Shown here: piece by piece, positions 1-5,458 of the stretch
How positions within the stretch are numbered: position 1 is the first letter of the stretch
How the letters are laid out: every line of letters starts with the position of its first letter
NCBI GenBank assembly: GCA_036275935.1
Contig: DASUCS010000259.1
Coordinates: forward strand, 1 to 6,458
From: DASUCS01 sp036275935
Lineage (GTDB): Bacteria; Actinomycetota; Acidimicrobiia; Acidimicrobiales; JACDCH01
Length of the DNA stretch: 6,458 nt
Reading direction: 5' to 3'
The notes under the pieces: model-generated
Told to the model about the DNA's origin: nothing
Databases searched by the model: none
The model's input: the letters and a program-made list of their open reading frames with translations, nothing else
Program-made: the position numbers and the translations under genes

Positions 1-312
1 GACGTCGACGGCGAGCCTCCCGCGACGACCGCGCGGCGCGAGCTGGCGGAAGAGGTCGGCCTCGAGGCCGACAACGTCGAGCTGCTGGGCGAGTTCTACA
101 ACTCACCCGGGTTCTGCGACGAGCACAGCTACTCGTACCTCGCCACTGGTCTCACCAGTTGTGCCACCGCGCCTGTCGGTCCCGAGGAAGAGGTCATGCA
201 GATCGTCCACGTCGCCTTGGACGATGTGCCCGGCCTCATTTCCTCCGGCGAGTTGACCGATGCGAAGTCGATCATCGGGCTGCTCCTCGCGCGAGCACGC
301 TTGGCGAGATGA
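1..312 (+). CDS. Nudix hydrolase, 3' part (ADP-ribose pyrophosphatase-like)
   Basis: This is the C-terminal 103 residues of a Nudix-family pyrophosphohydrolase, cut by the window edge. The frame opens inside the Nudix box: Glu5, seven residues, then RELAEEVGL, matching the E-x7-R-E-U-x-E-E-x-G-U part of the signature. The first Gly of the box would lie just before base 1. The Glu residues of REL-x-EE bind the catalytic metal in this family. The following 'FYNSPGFCDE' stretch resembles ADP-ribose pyrophosphatases (NudF type), in which substrate residues lie after the box, so an ADP-sugar substrate is likely but not proven. The stop codon overlaps the xerD start by four bases (ATGA), suggesting co-transcription and translational coupling. 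A Nudix gene just before xerD is, from memory, common in Gram-positive and actinobacterial genomes. The family call is firm; the substrate is inferred. Confidence 0.9.
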   Translation, partial: DVDGEPPATTARRELAEEVGLEADNVELLGEFYNSPGFCDEHSYSYLATGLTSCATAPVGPEEEVMQIVHVALDDVPGLISSGELTDAKSIIGLLLARARLAR

Positions 313-1256
313 CGGAGCTCCCGCTCGAGGCGGAGGAGTTCCTCACCTGGCTGACCGTCGAGCGCGGACGATCCACCAACACGTTGTCGGCGTACCGTCG
401 CGACCTGCGTGCGTACGTCGAGTGGCTGACAGACCGTGGCCGCTCGTTGACCGACGTTCGGGCCTCGGACATCGCGGCGTACATCACGTTCCTTCGCGAG
501 CACGGCAAGGCGCCGTCATCGGTTGCCCGTTCGACGGTGGCGGTGCGGTCGCTGCATCACTTCCTCGCGGACGAAGGGCTCAGTGACGTCGACGCCGCGG
601 CCGCCGTGGAGACGCCGCGGGTTCCCGCCGGACTGCCCAAGGCGCTGGCGGAAGACGAGGTGGCAGCGCTGATCGAAGGCGTCGTGGGCGATGATCCCGT
701 CAGCATCCGCGATCGAGCAGTGCTCGAGGTGCTGTACGGAACGGGTGTCCGGATCTCCGAGCTCGTCGGTCTGTCGCTGACGGACGTCGACCTCGACGGC
801 GCGCTGCTTCGAGCGTTCGGCAAGGGATCGAAGGAGCGGATCGTCCCACTGGGCCGATACGCGTCGCGGGCGTTGGCCGACTGGTTCGACACGGGTCGCC
901 CCGCGCTCGCCCCCGAGCGGTGGGCGCGGCGAGCCGACTCCGAGGCGGTGTTCCTGAACGTTCGCGGCGGACGGCTCACGCGCGCCGGAGCGTGGCTCAT
1001 CGTGAAGAAGCACGGTGACCGAGCCGGCCTCGGTGACCGGCTCAGCCCGCACGTGCTGCGCCACTCCTGCGCCACGCACCTGCTCGACCACGGGGCCGAC
1101 ATCCGGGCGGTGCAGGAGCTGCTCGGGCACGTGTCGATCTCGACGACGCAGGTGTACACGAAGGTCAGCACCGAGCGTCTCCAGAAGGTGTACGAGTCGT
1201 CGCACCCCCGCGCCTGTGCCCCGACAGCAACTCGCTCGCCTGCGGCTCGCTCGTAG
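309..1256 (+). CDS. xerD: Site-specific tyrosine recombinase XerD
   Basis: A 315-residue XerC/XerD-type recombinase that, with its XerC partner, resolves chromosome dimers at dif during division. The N-terminal SAM-like core-binding domain covers about residues 4-90 and the catalytic domain about 110-300. All six catalytic positions are visible: Arg148 (TGVRISEL), Lys172 (GKGSKER), His248 and Arg251 (SPHVLRHSCATHLL), His274 (LLGH) and nucleophile Tyr283 (QVYTKV). The 'SPHVLRH' and 'HGADIRAVQELLGH' forms resemble XerD more than XerC. The start is ATG 309, overlapping the Nudix stop; the same frame is open upstream to an ATG at 159, but that lies wholly inside the Nudix gene and would add 50 residues unlike the family. 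XerD proteins usually end near HPRA; here that is at 299-302 and 13 more residues (Cys, Ala, Pro, Thr, Arg, Ser-rich) follow, mostly encoded by the repeat at 1223-1310. Confidence 0.95.
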   Translation: MTELPLEAEEFLTWLTVERGRSTNTLSAYRRDLRAYVEWLTDRGRSLTDVRASDIAAYITFLREHGKAPSSVARSTVAVRSLHHFLADEGLSDVDAAAAVETPRVPAGLPKALAEDEVAALIEGVVGDDPVSIRDRAVLEVLYGTGVRISELVGLSLTDVDLDGALLRAFGKGSKERIVPLGRYASRALADWFDTGRPALAPERWARRADSEAVFLNVRGGRLTRAGAWLIVKKHGDRAGLGDRLSPHVLRHSCATHLLDHGADIRAVQELLGHVSISTTQVYTKVSTERLQKVYESSHPRACAPTATRSPAARS

Positions 1257-1310
1257 CTGCTGTCAAGCGGCCGCCTGAGGCTCCGCCTCCAGCGGCGGCT
1301 TCGCTTGACC
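1223..1310 (+). repeat. Two-hairpin dispersed repeat, copy A
   Basis: First of two related copies (the other is at 2243-2328). Hairpin 1 has an outer stem gacagca (1223-1229) with tgctgtc (1258-1264) and a small inner stem gcc/ggc (1238-1240 with 1244-1246) around a TGC loop. Hairpin 2 pairs gtcaagcg (1262-1269) with cgcttgac (1302-1309), then gccgcc (1270-1275) with ggcggc (1294-1299), leaving a TT bulge at 1300-1301. Its apex contains a further perfect stem, gaggc-tcc-gcctc (1277-1289). Hairpins 1 and 2 share bases 1262-1264, so they cannot both be complete at once. The element covers the last codons and stop of xerD. It could act in transcript ending or 3' protection, or be a mobile intergenic repeat; there is no T-run, so a classic intrinsic terminator is not shown. 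Confidence 0.85.
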
Positions 1311-1368
1311 TGCCCTCTCGCGACGCGACGGGGCGCGATGACCTGTCACCGGCCGTACGCCCGTCCGA

Positions 1369-1382
1369 TACCCTTGACCGCC
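1369..1382 (+). promoter_or_regulatory. Putative -10 box and leaderless start for the zinc-finger gene
   Basis: TACCCT at 1369-1374 fits the actinobacterial TANNNT -10 pattern and ends 8 bases before ATG 1383. Transcription would then begin at or within a base or two of the start codon, giving a leaderless mRNA. No Shine-Dalgarno sequence lies at normal spacing before this ATG, which agrees. No clear -35 is visible. The same box sits before three other genes here. Confidence 0.5.
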
Positions 1383-1709
1383 ATGCCGGGGCAGACCGCA
1401 CCTGACACGTTGCGCGCGCAGTTGGAAGACGAGCGCGCCTCGTTGCAGCAGCAGCTCGATGACCTCGGCGCGGGTGAGACCGCCTTGTCCTTCGACGAGA
1501 ACTTCGCCGATTCGGGCCAGGTGGCTGCCGAACAGGGCGAGAACCGCATGCTCATTGCGTCCCTCAGCGATCAGCTCCGGGACGTCGAGCGGGCGCTCGC
1601 CAAGTTCGACAAGGGTGAGTACGGCAAATGCGAGACCTGTGGCAACGACATCGCCGCCGCCCGTCTCGAAGCGATGCCCGCCGCCCGTTACTGCATCGAC
1701 CACGCCTGA
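1383..1709 (+). CDS. DksA/TraR-type zinc-finger protein
   Basis: A 108-residue protein with the layout of small DksA/TraR regulators, which bind RNA polymerase through its secondary channel. Residues 8-75 are charged and predicted helical, fitting the two-helix coiled coil; the turn between them holds 'DENFADSGQ' (38-46), where E. coli DksA has its acidic DxxDxA tip. The tip is only partly conserved, so ppGpp-linked activity is not assured. The zinc-finger half has Cys83, Cys86 (CETCG), Cys104 and His107 (CIDH). The fourth ligand is thus His where the classic family has Cys; His can still bind zinc. ATG 1383 was chosen because the upstream extension (to ATG 1305) runs out of the repeat, lacks family similarity, and would span the -10-like box at 1369. 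The HD gene follows after 13 bases, so the two probably form an operon. Confidence 0.85.
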   Translation: MPGQTAPDTLRAQLEDERASLQQQLDDLGAGETALSFDENFADSGQVAAEQGENRMLIASLSDQLRDVERALAKFDKGEYGKCETCGNDIAAARLEAMPAARYCIDHA

Positions 1710-1713
1710 GGAG
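1708..1713 (+). promoter_or_regulatory. Ribosome binding site of the HD-domain gene
   Basis: GAGGAG overlaps the last bases of the zinc-finger gene's stop codon and lies 9 bases before ATG 1723. It is the clearest Shine-Dalgarno sequence in the window and fixes the HD gene start. It contrasts with the genes preceded by TACCCT boxes, which have no well-spaced Shine-Dalgarno, as expected if first genes are leaderless and internal operon genes are not. Confidence 0.7.
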
Positions 1714-1722
1714 CGCGGCGCG

Positions 1723-2235
1723 ATGTGGAGTCACCTCGCCCGTCGCTTCTTCGCGTCGCTGCGGCCGGGTGGGCCCACATCGGCCGACGAGGAATGGGCT
1801 CGGTCCCAGCTGCTGCCTGCCGAGGCGGCGCTGTGGGCGCGGATGAGCAATCCCGACCGCCGGCACGCGGTGGGCGTCGCCCGGGACGTCGAGCGCGCCC
1901 TCGGTCACGAGGCCACTCGGCCCGTCGTCGCCGCCGCGCTGCTCCACGACGTCGGCAAGATCGAGTCGGGGCTGCGGACCTACGGGCGGGTGGTGGCGAC
2001 GCTGTGCGGGATGATCGTCAGCCGGGACCAGGCCAAGCTGTGGACGCGCAGCCGGGGGTTCACCCGCAAGGTCGGTCTGTACCTCCAGCATCCGGACCTC
2101 GGCGGCGACCTCCTCGGGATGGCCGGCAGTGATCCGCTCACCGAGACGTGGGCCCGCGAGCACCACAAGCCGCCCGAGCAGTGGTCGATCGACCCCGCGG
2201 TCGCGCACGTCCTCAAGGACTGCGACGACGACTGA
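1723..2235 (+). CDS. HD-domain protein of unknown function
   Basis: A 170-residue protein with a metal-dependent phosphohydrolase HD domain. Visible candidate ligands are His48 (RRHAVGVAR), the His75-Asp76 doublet (LLHDVGKI), and later His123 (LQHPDLGG), His147/His148 (REHHKPPE) and Asp167 or Asp169 near the C-terminus. This order of H...HD...H...H...D matches the HD superfamily, whose members hydrolyse nucleotides, cyclic dinucleotides or other phosphoesters; the substrate cannot be read from the sequence. Residues 1-45, beginning with a basic stretch (LARRFF), are outside the core, with a conserved-looking 'LLPAEAALWARMSNPDRRHA'. No signal peptide or clear membrane span is seen, though 89-100 is fairly hydrophobic. 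It is probably co-transcribed with the zinc-finger gene and ends 120 bases from the convergent trpS end. Domain call firm, function open. Confidence 0.85.
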   Translation: MWSHLARRFFASLRPGGPTSADEEWARSQLLPAEAALWARMSNPDRRHAVGVARDVERALGHEATRPVVAAALLHDVGKIESGLRTYGRVVATLCGMIVSRDQAKLWTRSRGFTRKVGLYLQHPDLGGDLLGMAGSDPLTETWAREHHKPPEQWSIDPAVAHVLKDCDDD

Positions 2236-2242
2236 GCCTCGA

Positions 2243-2328
2243 CACGAATCGCTCGCCCTGCGGGCTCGCTGCTTTCGTGCGGTCAGGCGGCCGCCTGTCC
2301 TACGTCCCAGCGGCGGCTTCGCCTGACC
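2243..2328 (+). repeat. Two-hairpin dispersed repeat, copy B
   Basis: Second copy of the element at 1223-1310, same orientation. Hairpin 1: cacgaa (2243-2248) with ttcgtg (2274-2279), inner stem gccc/gggc (2255-2258 with 2262-2265) around TGC. Hairpin 2: ggtcaggcg (2281-2289) with cgcctgacc (2320-2328), then gccgcc (2290-2295) with ggcggc (2312-2317), again with a TT bulge (2318-2319). The apical loop (2296-2311) lacks the extra stem present in copy A. It begins 7 bases after the HD gene stop and ends 26 bases before the trpS stop on the opposite strand, filling the convergent gap. A perfect 9-bp outer stem here could end transcription from either side, but no T-run follows on either strand. 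Confidence 0.85.
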
Positions 2329-2354
2329 CTCAGCGAGTACTCACACGAGACGAG

Positions 2355-3317
2355 CTAACGGTCGAGGAGGCCGATGTTCGTGCGGGCCCGGGCGAGGGTG
2401 ACCGACGCGACCGACTGCGCCTTCTCCGCGCCGCGCTCGAGGATCTTGGCCACCGTGGACGGATCCGCGGACAGCTCCTCGTAGCACTGCTGGATCGGCC
2501 CGAGCAGACCGGCCACCGCGTCGGCCACGTCGTTCTTCAGCGGCCCGTACTGCGAGTACCGGCCGGCAATTTCGTCCGTCGATTCGCCAGTCACCGCACC
2601 AAGGATCGAGAACAGGTTGGCGGCACCGGGCGACGCCGGGTCGTACTCCGTGCTCGTCACGGCGCGCTTGATCTTCTTCGTGACCGAGCTCAGGTCTTCG
2701 AGCACTTGGATCGTGCCCTGCGGCGAGTCCTCCGACTTGGACATCTTGCGCGTCGGATCCTGCAGATCCATCACGCGCGCGCCGGCCGTGGGGATCACCG
2801 CCTTCGGCACGGTGAAGGTCGGGCCGTAGCGGCTGTTGAACCGCTCGGCCACGTCGCGGGTCAACTCGACGTGCTGGCGCTGGTCGTCGCCGACCGGGAC
2901 CTCCTCAGTGTCGTACAGCAGGATGTCCGCGGCCATCAGCGCCGGGTAGGTGAACAGGCCAGCCGACACGAACTCGCGCTGTTCGGACTTGTCCTTGAAC
3001 TGCGTCATGCGGCTGAGCTCGCCGAACGACGCCGTGCACTCCATCAACCACGCCAGCTGCGTGTGCTCGTGCACGTGGCTCTGCACGAAGATCGTGCAGA
3101 CGTCCGGTTCGAGGCCGACGGACAGGAAGATGGTTGCCAGCTCGAGCGATCGGCGGCGCAACACGGCAGGATCCTGCGGGAAGGTCAGCGCGTGGAGATC
3201 GACGACGCAGTAGTAGGCGTCCGCATTCTGGGAGGTGACCCAGTTGCGAAGCGCCCCGAGAAGGCTGCCGAGAGTGGCATCACCGCTGGGCTGCATCCCT
3301 GAGAACACCCGTGCCAT
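2355..3317 (-). CDS. trpS: Tryptophanyl-tRNA synthetase
   Basis: A 320-residue class Ic aminoacyl-tRNA synthetase that activates tryptophan with ATP and charges tRNA(Trp) in the cytoplasm. The Rossmann catalytic core starts with 'FSGMQPSGDATLGS' (5-18), whose TLGS is the HIGH-equivalent motif; Thr in place of the first His is normal for bacterial TrpRS. Other family marks are 'TYPALMAADILLY' (123-135), 'VPVGDDQRQHVEL' (140-152) and the KMSKS loop 'RKMSKSED' (190-197), all intact. Length is close to the usual 320-340. ATG at 3317 is right for the family, since the HIGH region begins within ten residues. It is transcribed away from scpA and converges on the HD gene. No tryptophan-codon leader peptide or T-box fits in the 57-base upstream gap, so expression probably depends on the adjacent promoter alone. 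Confidence 0.97.
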   Translation of the reverse strand: MARVFSGMQPSGDATLGSLLGALRNWVTSQNADAYYCVVDLHALTFPQDPAVLRRRSLELATIFLSVGLEPDVCTIFVQSHVHEHTQLAWLMECTASFGELSRMTQFKDKSEQREFVSAGLFTYPALMAADILLYDTEEVPVGDDQRQHVELTRDVAERFNSRYGPTFTVPKAVIPTAGARVMDLQDPTRKMSKSEDSPQGTIQVLEDLSSVTKKIKRAVTSTEYDPASPGAANLFSILGAVTGESTDEIAGRYSQYGPLKNDVADAVAGLLGPIQQCYEELSADPSTVAKILERGAEKAQSVASVTLARARTNIGLLDR

Positions 3318-3330
3318 GTCAACGATGGTA
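3318..3330 (-). promoter_or_regulatory. Putative -10 box and leaderless start of trpS
   Basis: Read on the minus strand, TACCAT (3330 down to 3325) precedes ATG 3317 by 7 bases. This fits TANNNT and puts the likely transcription start at the start codon. No Shine-Dalgarno is present in the intervening cgttgac. Its box is only 30 bases from the opposite-facing box of scpA, so the two promoters share upstream DNA. Confidence 0.5.
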
Positions 3331-3360
3331 GGGGTGCGCGGTGGGGCGACCGAGCACCGT

Positions 3361-3374
3361 TACCCTGGGGAGCC
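3361..3374 (+). promoter_or_regulatory. Putative -10 box of the scpA operon
   Basis: TACCCT at 3361-3366 ends 8 bases before GTG 3375, the same spacing as at 1369. The GGGGAG at 3367-3372 looks like a Shine-Dalgarno but is only two bases from the start codon, too close to work normally, so a leaderless mRNA is the better reading. It would drive scpA, scpB and rluB and possibly the genes beyond. Confidence 0.5.
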
Positions 3375-4172
3375 GTGTCGTACGAGGTGCAGACCGAGGT
3401 CTTCGAGGGGCCCTTCGACCTGCTGCTGCATCTGATCCTGCGTGAGCAGGTCGACCTCTACGAGGTCCGGCTGTCACGCATCGTCGACGCCTACCTGGCC
3501 GAGCTCGACAAGATGGAGACGCTCGACCTCGAGGTCGCCACCGAGTTCCTCCTGATCGCGGCGACGCTCCTCGAGCTCAAGTCGAAGCGCCTGCTGCCCG
3601 GCGACGACGACATCGACCTCGACGACGAGCTCGCACTGTGGGAGGAGCGAGAGCTGCTGCTCGTGCGCCTCCTCGAGTGCAAGACGTTCAAGGACGCGGC
3701 CCAGGCCCTGCAGCGGATGGCGAACACCGCCGGGCGCTCCTACCCGCGCACGGCCGGGCTCGAGGAGCGATTCCTCGAGGTGGCGCCCGACCTCATGGCC
3801 GGCGTCACGCCCGAGAAGGTGCGCGATGCGTTCCTGCGGGCTGTTGCTCCGAAGCCGGTGCCGCGGGTCGACCTCGATCACGTCGCGCCGATCCGAGCAA
3901 GCGTCACGGATGCCGTCGAGGAGCTGCTCGACGAGCTCCCACGTGCCGGCCGCATGACCTTCCGCGAGCTCACGCACGCGTTGGTCGAGCGGCTCGAGAT
4001 CGTCGTGCGCTTCCTTGCTGTCCTCGAGATGTACAAGAACGGTCTCGTCGAGCTCGACCAGTTCGACAACTTCGGGGACATCACGATCACGTGGATCGGC
4101 GGCGAGGCCGACGACGCAGAAGAGGGCGGCTGGATGCGCGCCATGGCAACGATGGACTCGTATGACGGCTGA
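3375..4172 (+). CDS. scpA: Segregation and condensation protein A (kleisin)
   Basis: A 265-residue kleisin subunit that links the SMC heads and binds an ScpB dimer to form bacterial condensin. The N-terminal SMC-neck-binding region shows the family hallmark 'FEGPFDLLLHLI' (10-21), followed by 'EFLLIAATLLELKSKRLLP' (57-75). A middle acidic and helical linker (about 76-160) is where ScpB docks in characterised proteins. The C-terminal winged helix, which binds the SMC cap, covers about 190-241 and includes 'TFRELTHALVERLEIVVRFL' and 'QFDNFGDITITW'. The start is GTG 3375, placed by the family-typical short lead before FEGPFDLL. An acidic tail rich in Asp and Glu follows the winged helix. The stop lies 11 bases inside scpB, indicating coupled translation and matched amounts of the two partners. 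No smc gene lies in the window. Confidence 0.96.
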   Translation: MSYEVQTEVFEGPFDLLLHLILREQVDLYEVRLSRIVDAYLAELDKMETLDLEVATEFLLIAATLLELKSKRLLPGDDDIDLDDELALWEERELLLVRLLECKTFKDAAQALQRMANTAGRSYPRTAGLEERFLEVAPDLMAGVTPEKVRDAFLRAVAPKPVPRVDLDHVAPIRASVTDAVEELLDELPRAGRMTFRELTHALVERLEIVVRFLAVLEMYKNGLVELDQFDNFGDITITWIGGEADDAEEGGWMRAMATMDSYDG

Positions 4173-4740
4173 CAATGTTCGAGCCATCGAGGCGATCCTC
4201 ATGGTCGCGGCGGAGCCGGTGGAGACGAATCTGCTCGCGCAACTGCTCGAGCTGCCCGCGGCCAAGGTCGACGAGCTCTGTGCCGAGTTGGCGTCGACCT
4301 ACGAGGCCGAGGATCGCGGGTTCGTGCTCGTGAAGGTGGCCGGCGGTTACCGCTTCCAGAGCCATCCCGACCTCGCCGCGTATGTCGAACGATTCGTCCT
4401 CGAAGGGCAATCGGCGCGCCTGTCGGCGGCGGCGCTCGAGACGTTGGCGATCATCGCCTACAAGCAACCTGTGAGCCGCGCGCAGGTCGCGGCGATTCGC
4501 GGTGTGAACGTCGACTCCGTGATCCACACCCTGCAGCACCGCGGTCTGATCGAGGAGACGTCGCGCGATCCGGGGCCCGGGCTTGCGGTGTTGTACGGCA
4601 CGTCGAAGCTGTTCCTCGAGCGGCTGGGTCTACCGTCGCTCGACGACCTGCCCAGCCTCGGGCAGTTCGTGCCGGGCGCGGACGTCGTGGAGGCGCTCGA
4701 ACAAGGGCTGCTTCCCGACGCGCTCGATGCCACCGACTGA
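4162..4740 (+). CDS. scpB: Segregation and condensation protein B
   Basis: A 192-residue ScpB, which dimerises and binds the ScpA linker within the SMC complex that compacts and separates sister chromosomes. It has two winged-helix domains, about 1-80 and 88-152. The second holds the family signature 'LSAAALETLAIIAYKQPVSR' (87-106) followed by 'AAIRGVNVDSVI' (110-121) and 'RGLIEE' (127-132), then 'LYGTSKLFLERLGL' (144-157). ATG 4162 was chosen because it gives the standard short N-terminus ('IEAILMVAAEPV', 9-20) and overlaps scpA by 11 bases. No strong Shine-Dalgarno precedes it, so re-initiation by ribosomes finishing scpA is likely. It overlaps rluB by 14 bases. Length and motifs are normal, with nothing missing. 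Confidence 0.96.
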   Translation: MTADNVRAIEAILMVAAEPVETNLLAQLLELPAAKVDELCAELASTYEAEDRGFVLVKVAGGYRFQSHPDLAAYVERFVLEGQSARLSAAALETLAIIAYKQPVSRAQVAAIRGVNVDSVIHTLQHRGLIEETSRDPGPGLAVLYGTSKLFLERLGLPSLDDLPSLGQFVPGADVVEALEQGLLPDALDATD

Positions 4741-5458
4741 ACGAGTACAGAAGGTCCTGGCGTCGGTCGGCATCGGGAGCCGGCGCGCCTGCGAAGAGCT
4801 GATCGAGGACGGACGCATCACGATCAACGGTCGTGTCGCGGAGTTGGGCGACAAGGCCGACGTCGAGGTCGACCACATCGAGGTCGACGGTGTGCCGATC
4901 GGCATCAGACCCGGGCTCGTGTACTACCTGCTCAACAAGCCGGCCGGGTTCGTGACGACCGCGGCCGACACCCACGGCCGGCCCGTGGTGACCGACCTCG
5001 TGCCGAGCGAGCCGCGGGTGTTCCCCGTCGGCCGGCTCGATCAGGACACCGAAGGGCTGCTGCTGCTCACCAACGACGGCGACCTGACGCATCGGCTCAC
5101 GCATCCGAGCTTCGGCGTCGAGAAGGAGTACGTGGCGTCCGTCGAGGGGTCGCCCACCCGGGGCGAGCTGCGACGGCTTCGGGAGGGCGTCGAGTTGGAG
5201 GACGGTCCCACTGCACCGGCGCAGGCCGCACTGATCGAGCCGACCGTCCTGCGCATCACGATCCACGAAGGCCGGAACCGACAGGTGCGACGGATGTGTG
5301 AGGCGATCGGGCATCCCGTGCTCCGGTTGGTCCGCACTCGGATCGGCCCGCTCGCGGATCGTTCGCTGCCACCCGGGGAGTGGCGGGAGTTGACCGTCGA
5401 CGAAGTGCGGGCGCTCGAACGGGCGGCAGTCGCGAGGACGGGCGGAACTACCCTGTGA
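4727..5458 (+). CDS. rluB: 23S rRNA pseudouridine synthase, RluB/RsuA family
   Basis: A 243-residue pseudouridine synthase that converts a specific uridine in ribosomal RNA to pseudouridine. An S4 RNA-binding domain spans about 4-60 ('RVQKVLASVGIGSRRACEEL' and 'GRITINGRVAELGD'). The catalytic domain has 'YYLLNKPAGFVTT' (66-78) and the active-site motif 'GRLDQDTEGLLLLTNDG' (102-118) with catalytic Asp105. Later family blocks are 'EKEYVA' and 'EGRNRQVRRMCEAIGHPVL'. From memory, the position next to scpB is a common Gram-positive and actinobacterial arrangement and favours RluB (23S rRNA, U2605 in E. coli numbering) over RsuA or RluE, though the exact target is inferred. ATG 4727 gives the S4 domain near the N-terminus and overlaps scpB by 14 bases. 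The frame is open further upstream inside scpB but with non-family sequence. The last codons contain the putative aroH promoter. Confidence 0.93.
   Translation: MPPTERVQKVLASVGIGSRRACEELIEDGRITINGRVAELGDKADVEVDHIEVDGVPIGIRPGLVYYLLNKPAGFVTTAADTHGRPVVTDLVPSEPRVFPVGRLDQDTEGLLLLTNDGDLTHRLTHPSFGVEKEYVASVEGSPTRGELRRLREGVELEDGPTAPAQAALIEPTVLRITIHEGRNRQVRRMCEAIGHPVLRLVRTRIGPLADRSLPPGEWRELTVDEVRALERAAVARTGGTTL

Noticed and set aside
145..159. Perfect 6-bp inverted repeat actggt-ctc-accagt
   Set aside because: It lies within the Nudix coding sequence, is short, and has no second copy or regulatory context; expected by chance.
516..1205. Minus-strand open frame of 229 codons under xerD
   Set aside because: Antisense to an intact recombinase and Arg/His-rich with no family motif; a codon-bias shadow.
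1253..1256. GTAG next to a hairpin in copy A, as in REP elements moved by RAYT transposases
   Set aside because: The tetranucleotide is absent at the matching place in copy B and here is simply part of the xerD stop; no RAYT gene is in the window.
1305..1382. Upstream ATG extension of the zinc-finger protein by 26 residues
   Set aside because: The extra residues begin inside the repeat element, are unlike the family, and would place the -10-like box inside the gene.
1223..2328. Repeats as a CRISPR array or transposon ends
   Set aside because: Only two copies about one kilobase apart with genes between, same orientation rather than inverted, and no transposase or target-site duplication seen.
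2281..2330. Classic intrinsic terminator at copy B
   Set aside because: The stem is strong but no T-run follows on either strand, so a terminator role is only possible, not shown.
2148..3302. Long plus-strand open frame (384 codons) antisense to trpS
   Set aside because: It runs opposite a complete TrpRS with all motifs, its translation is low-complexity Arg/Leu/Val-rich without a recognisable domain, and high GC content makes such shadows common.
4451..5314. Minus-strand open frame of 287 codons under scpB and rluB
   Set aside because: Crosses two well-supported genes on the other strand and shows no domain; a shadow of GC-rich codon use.
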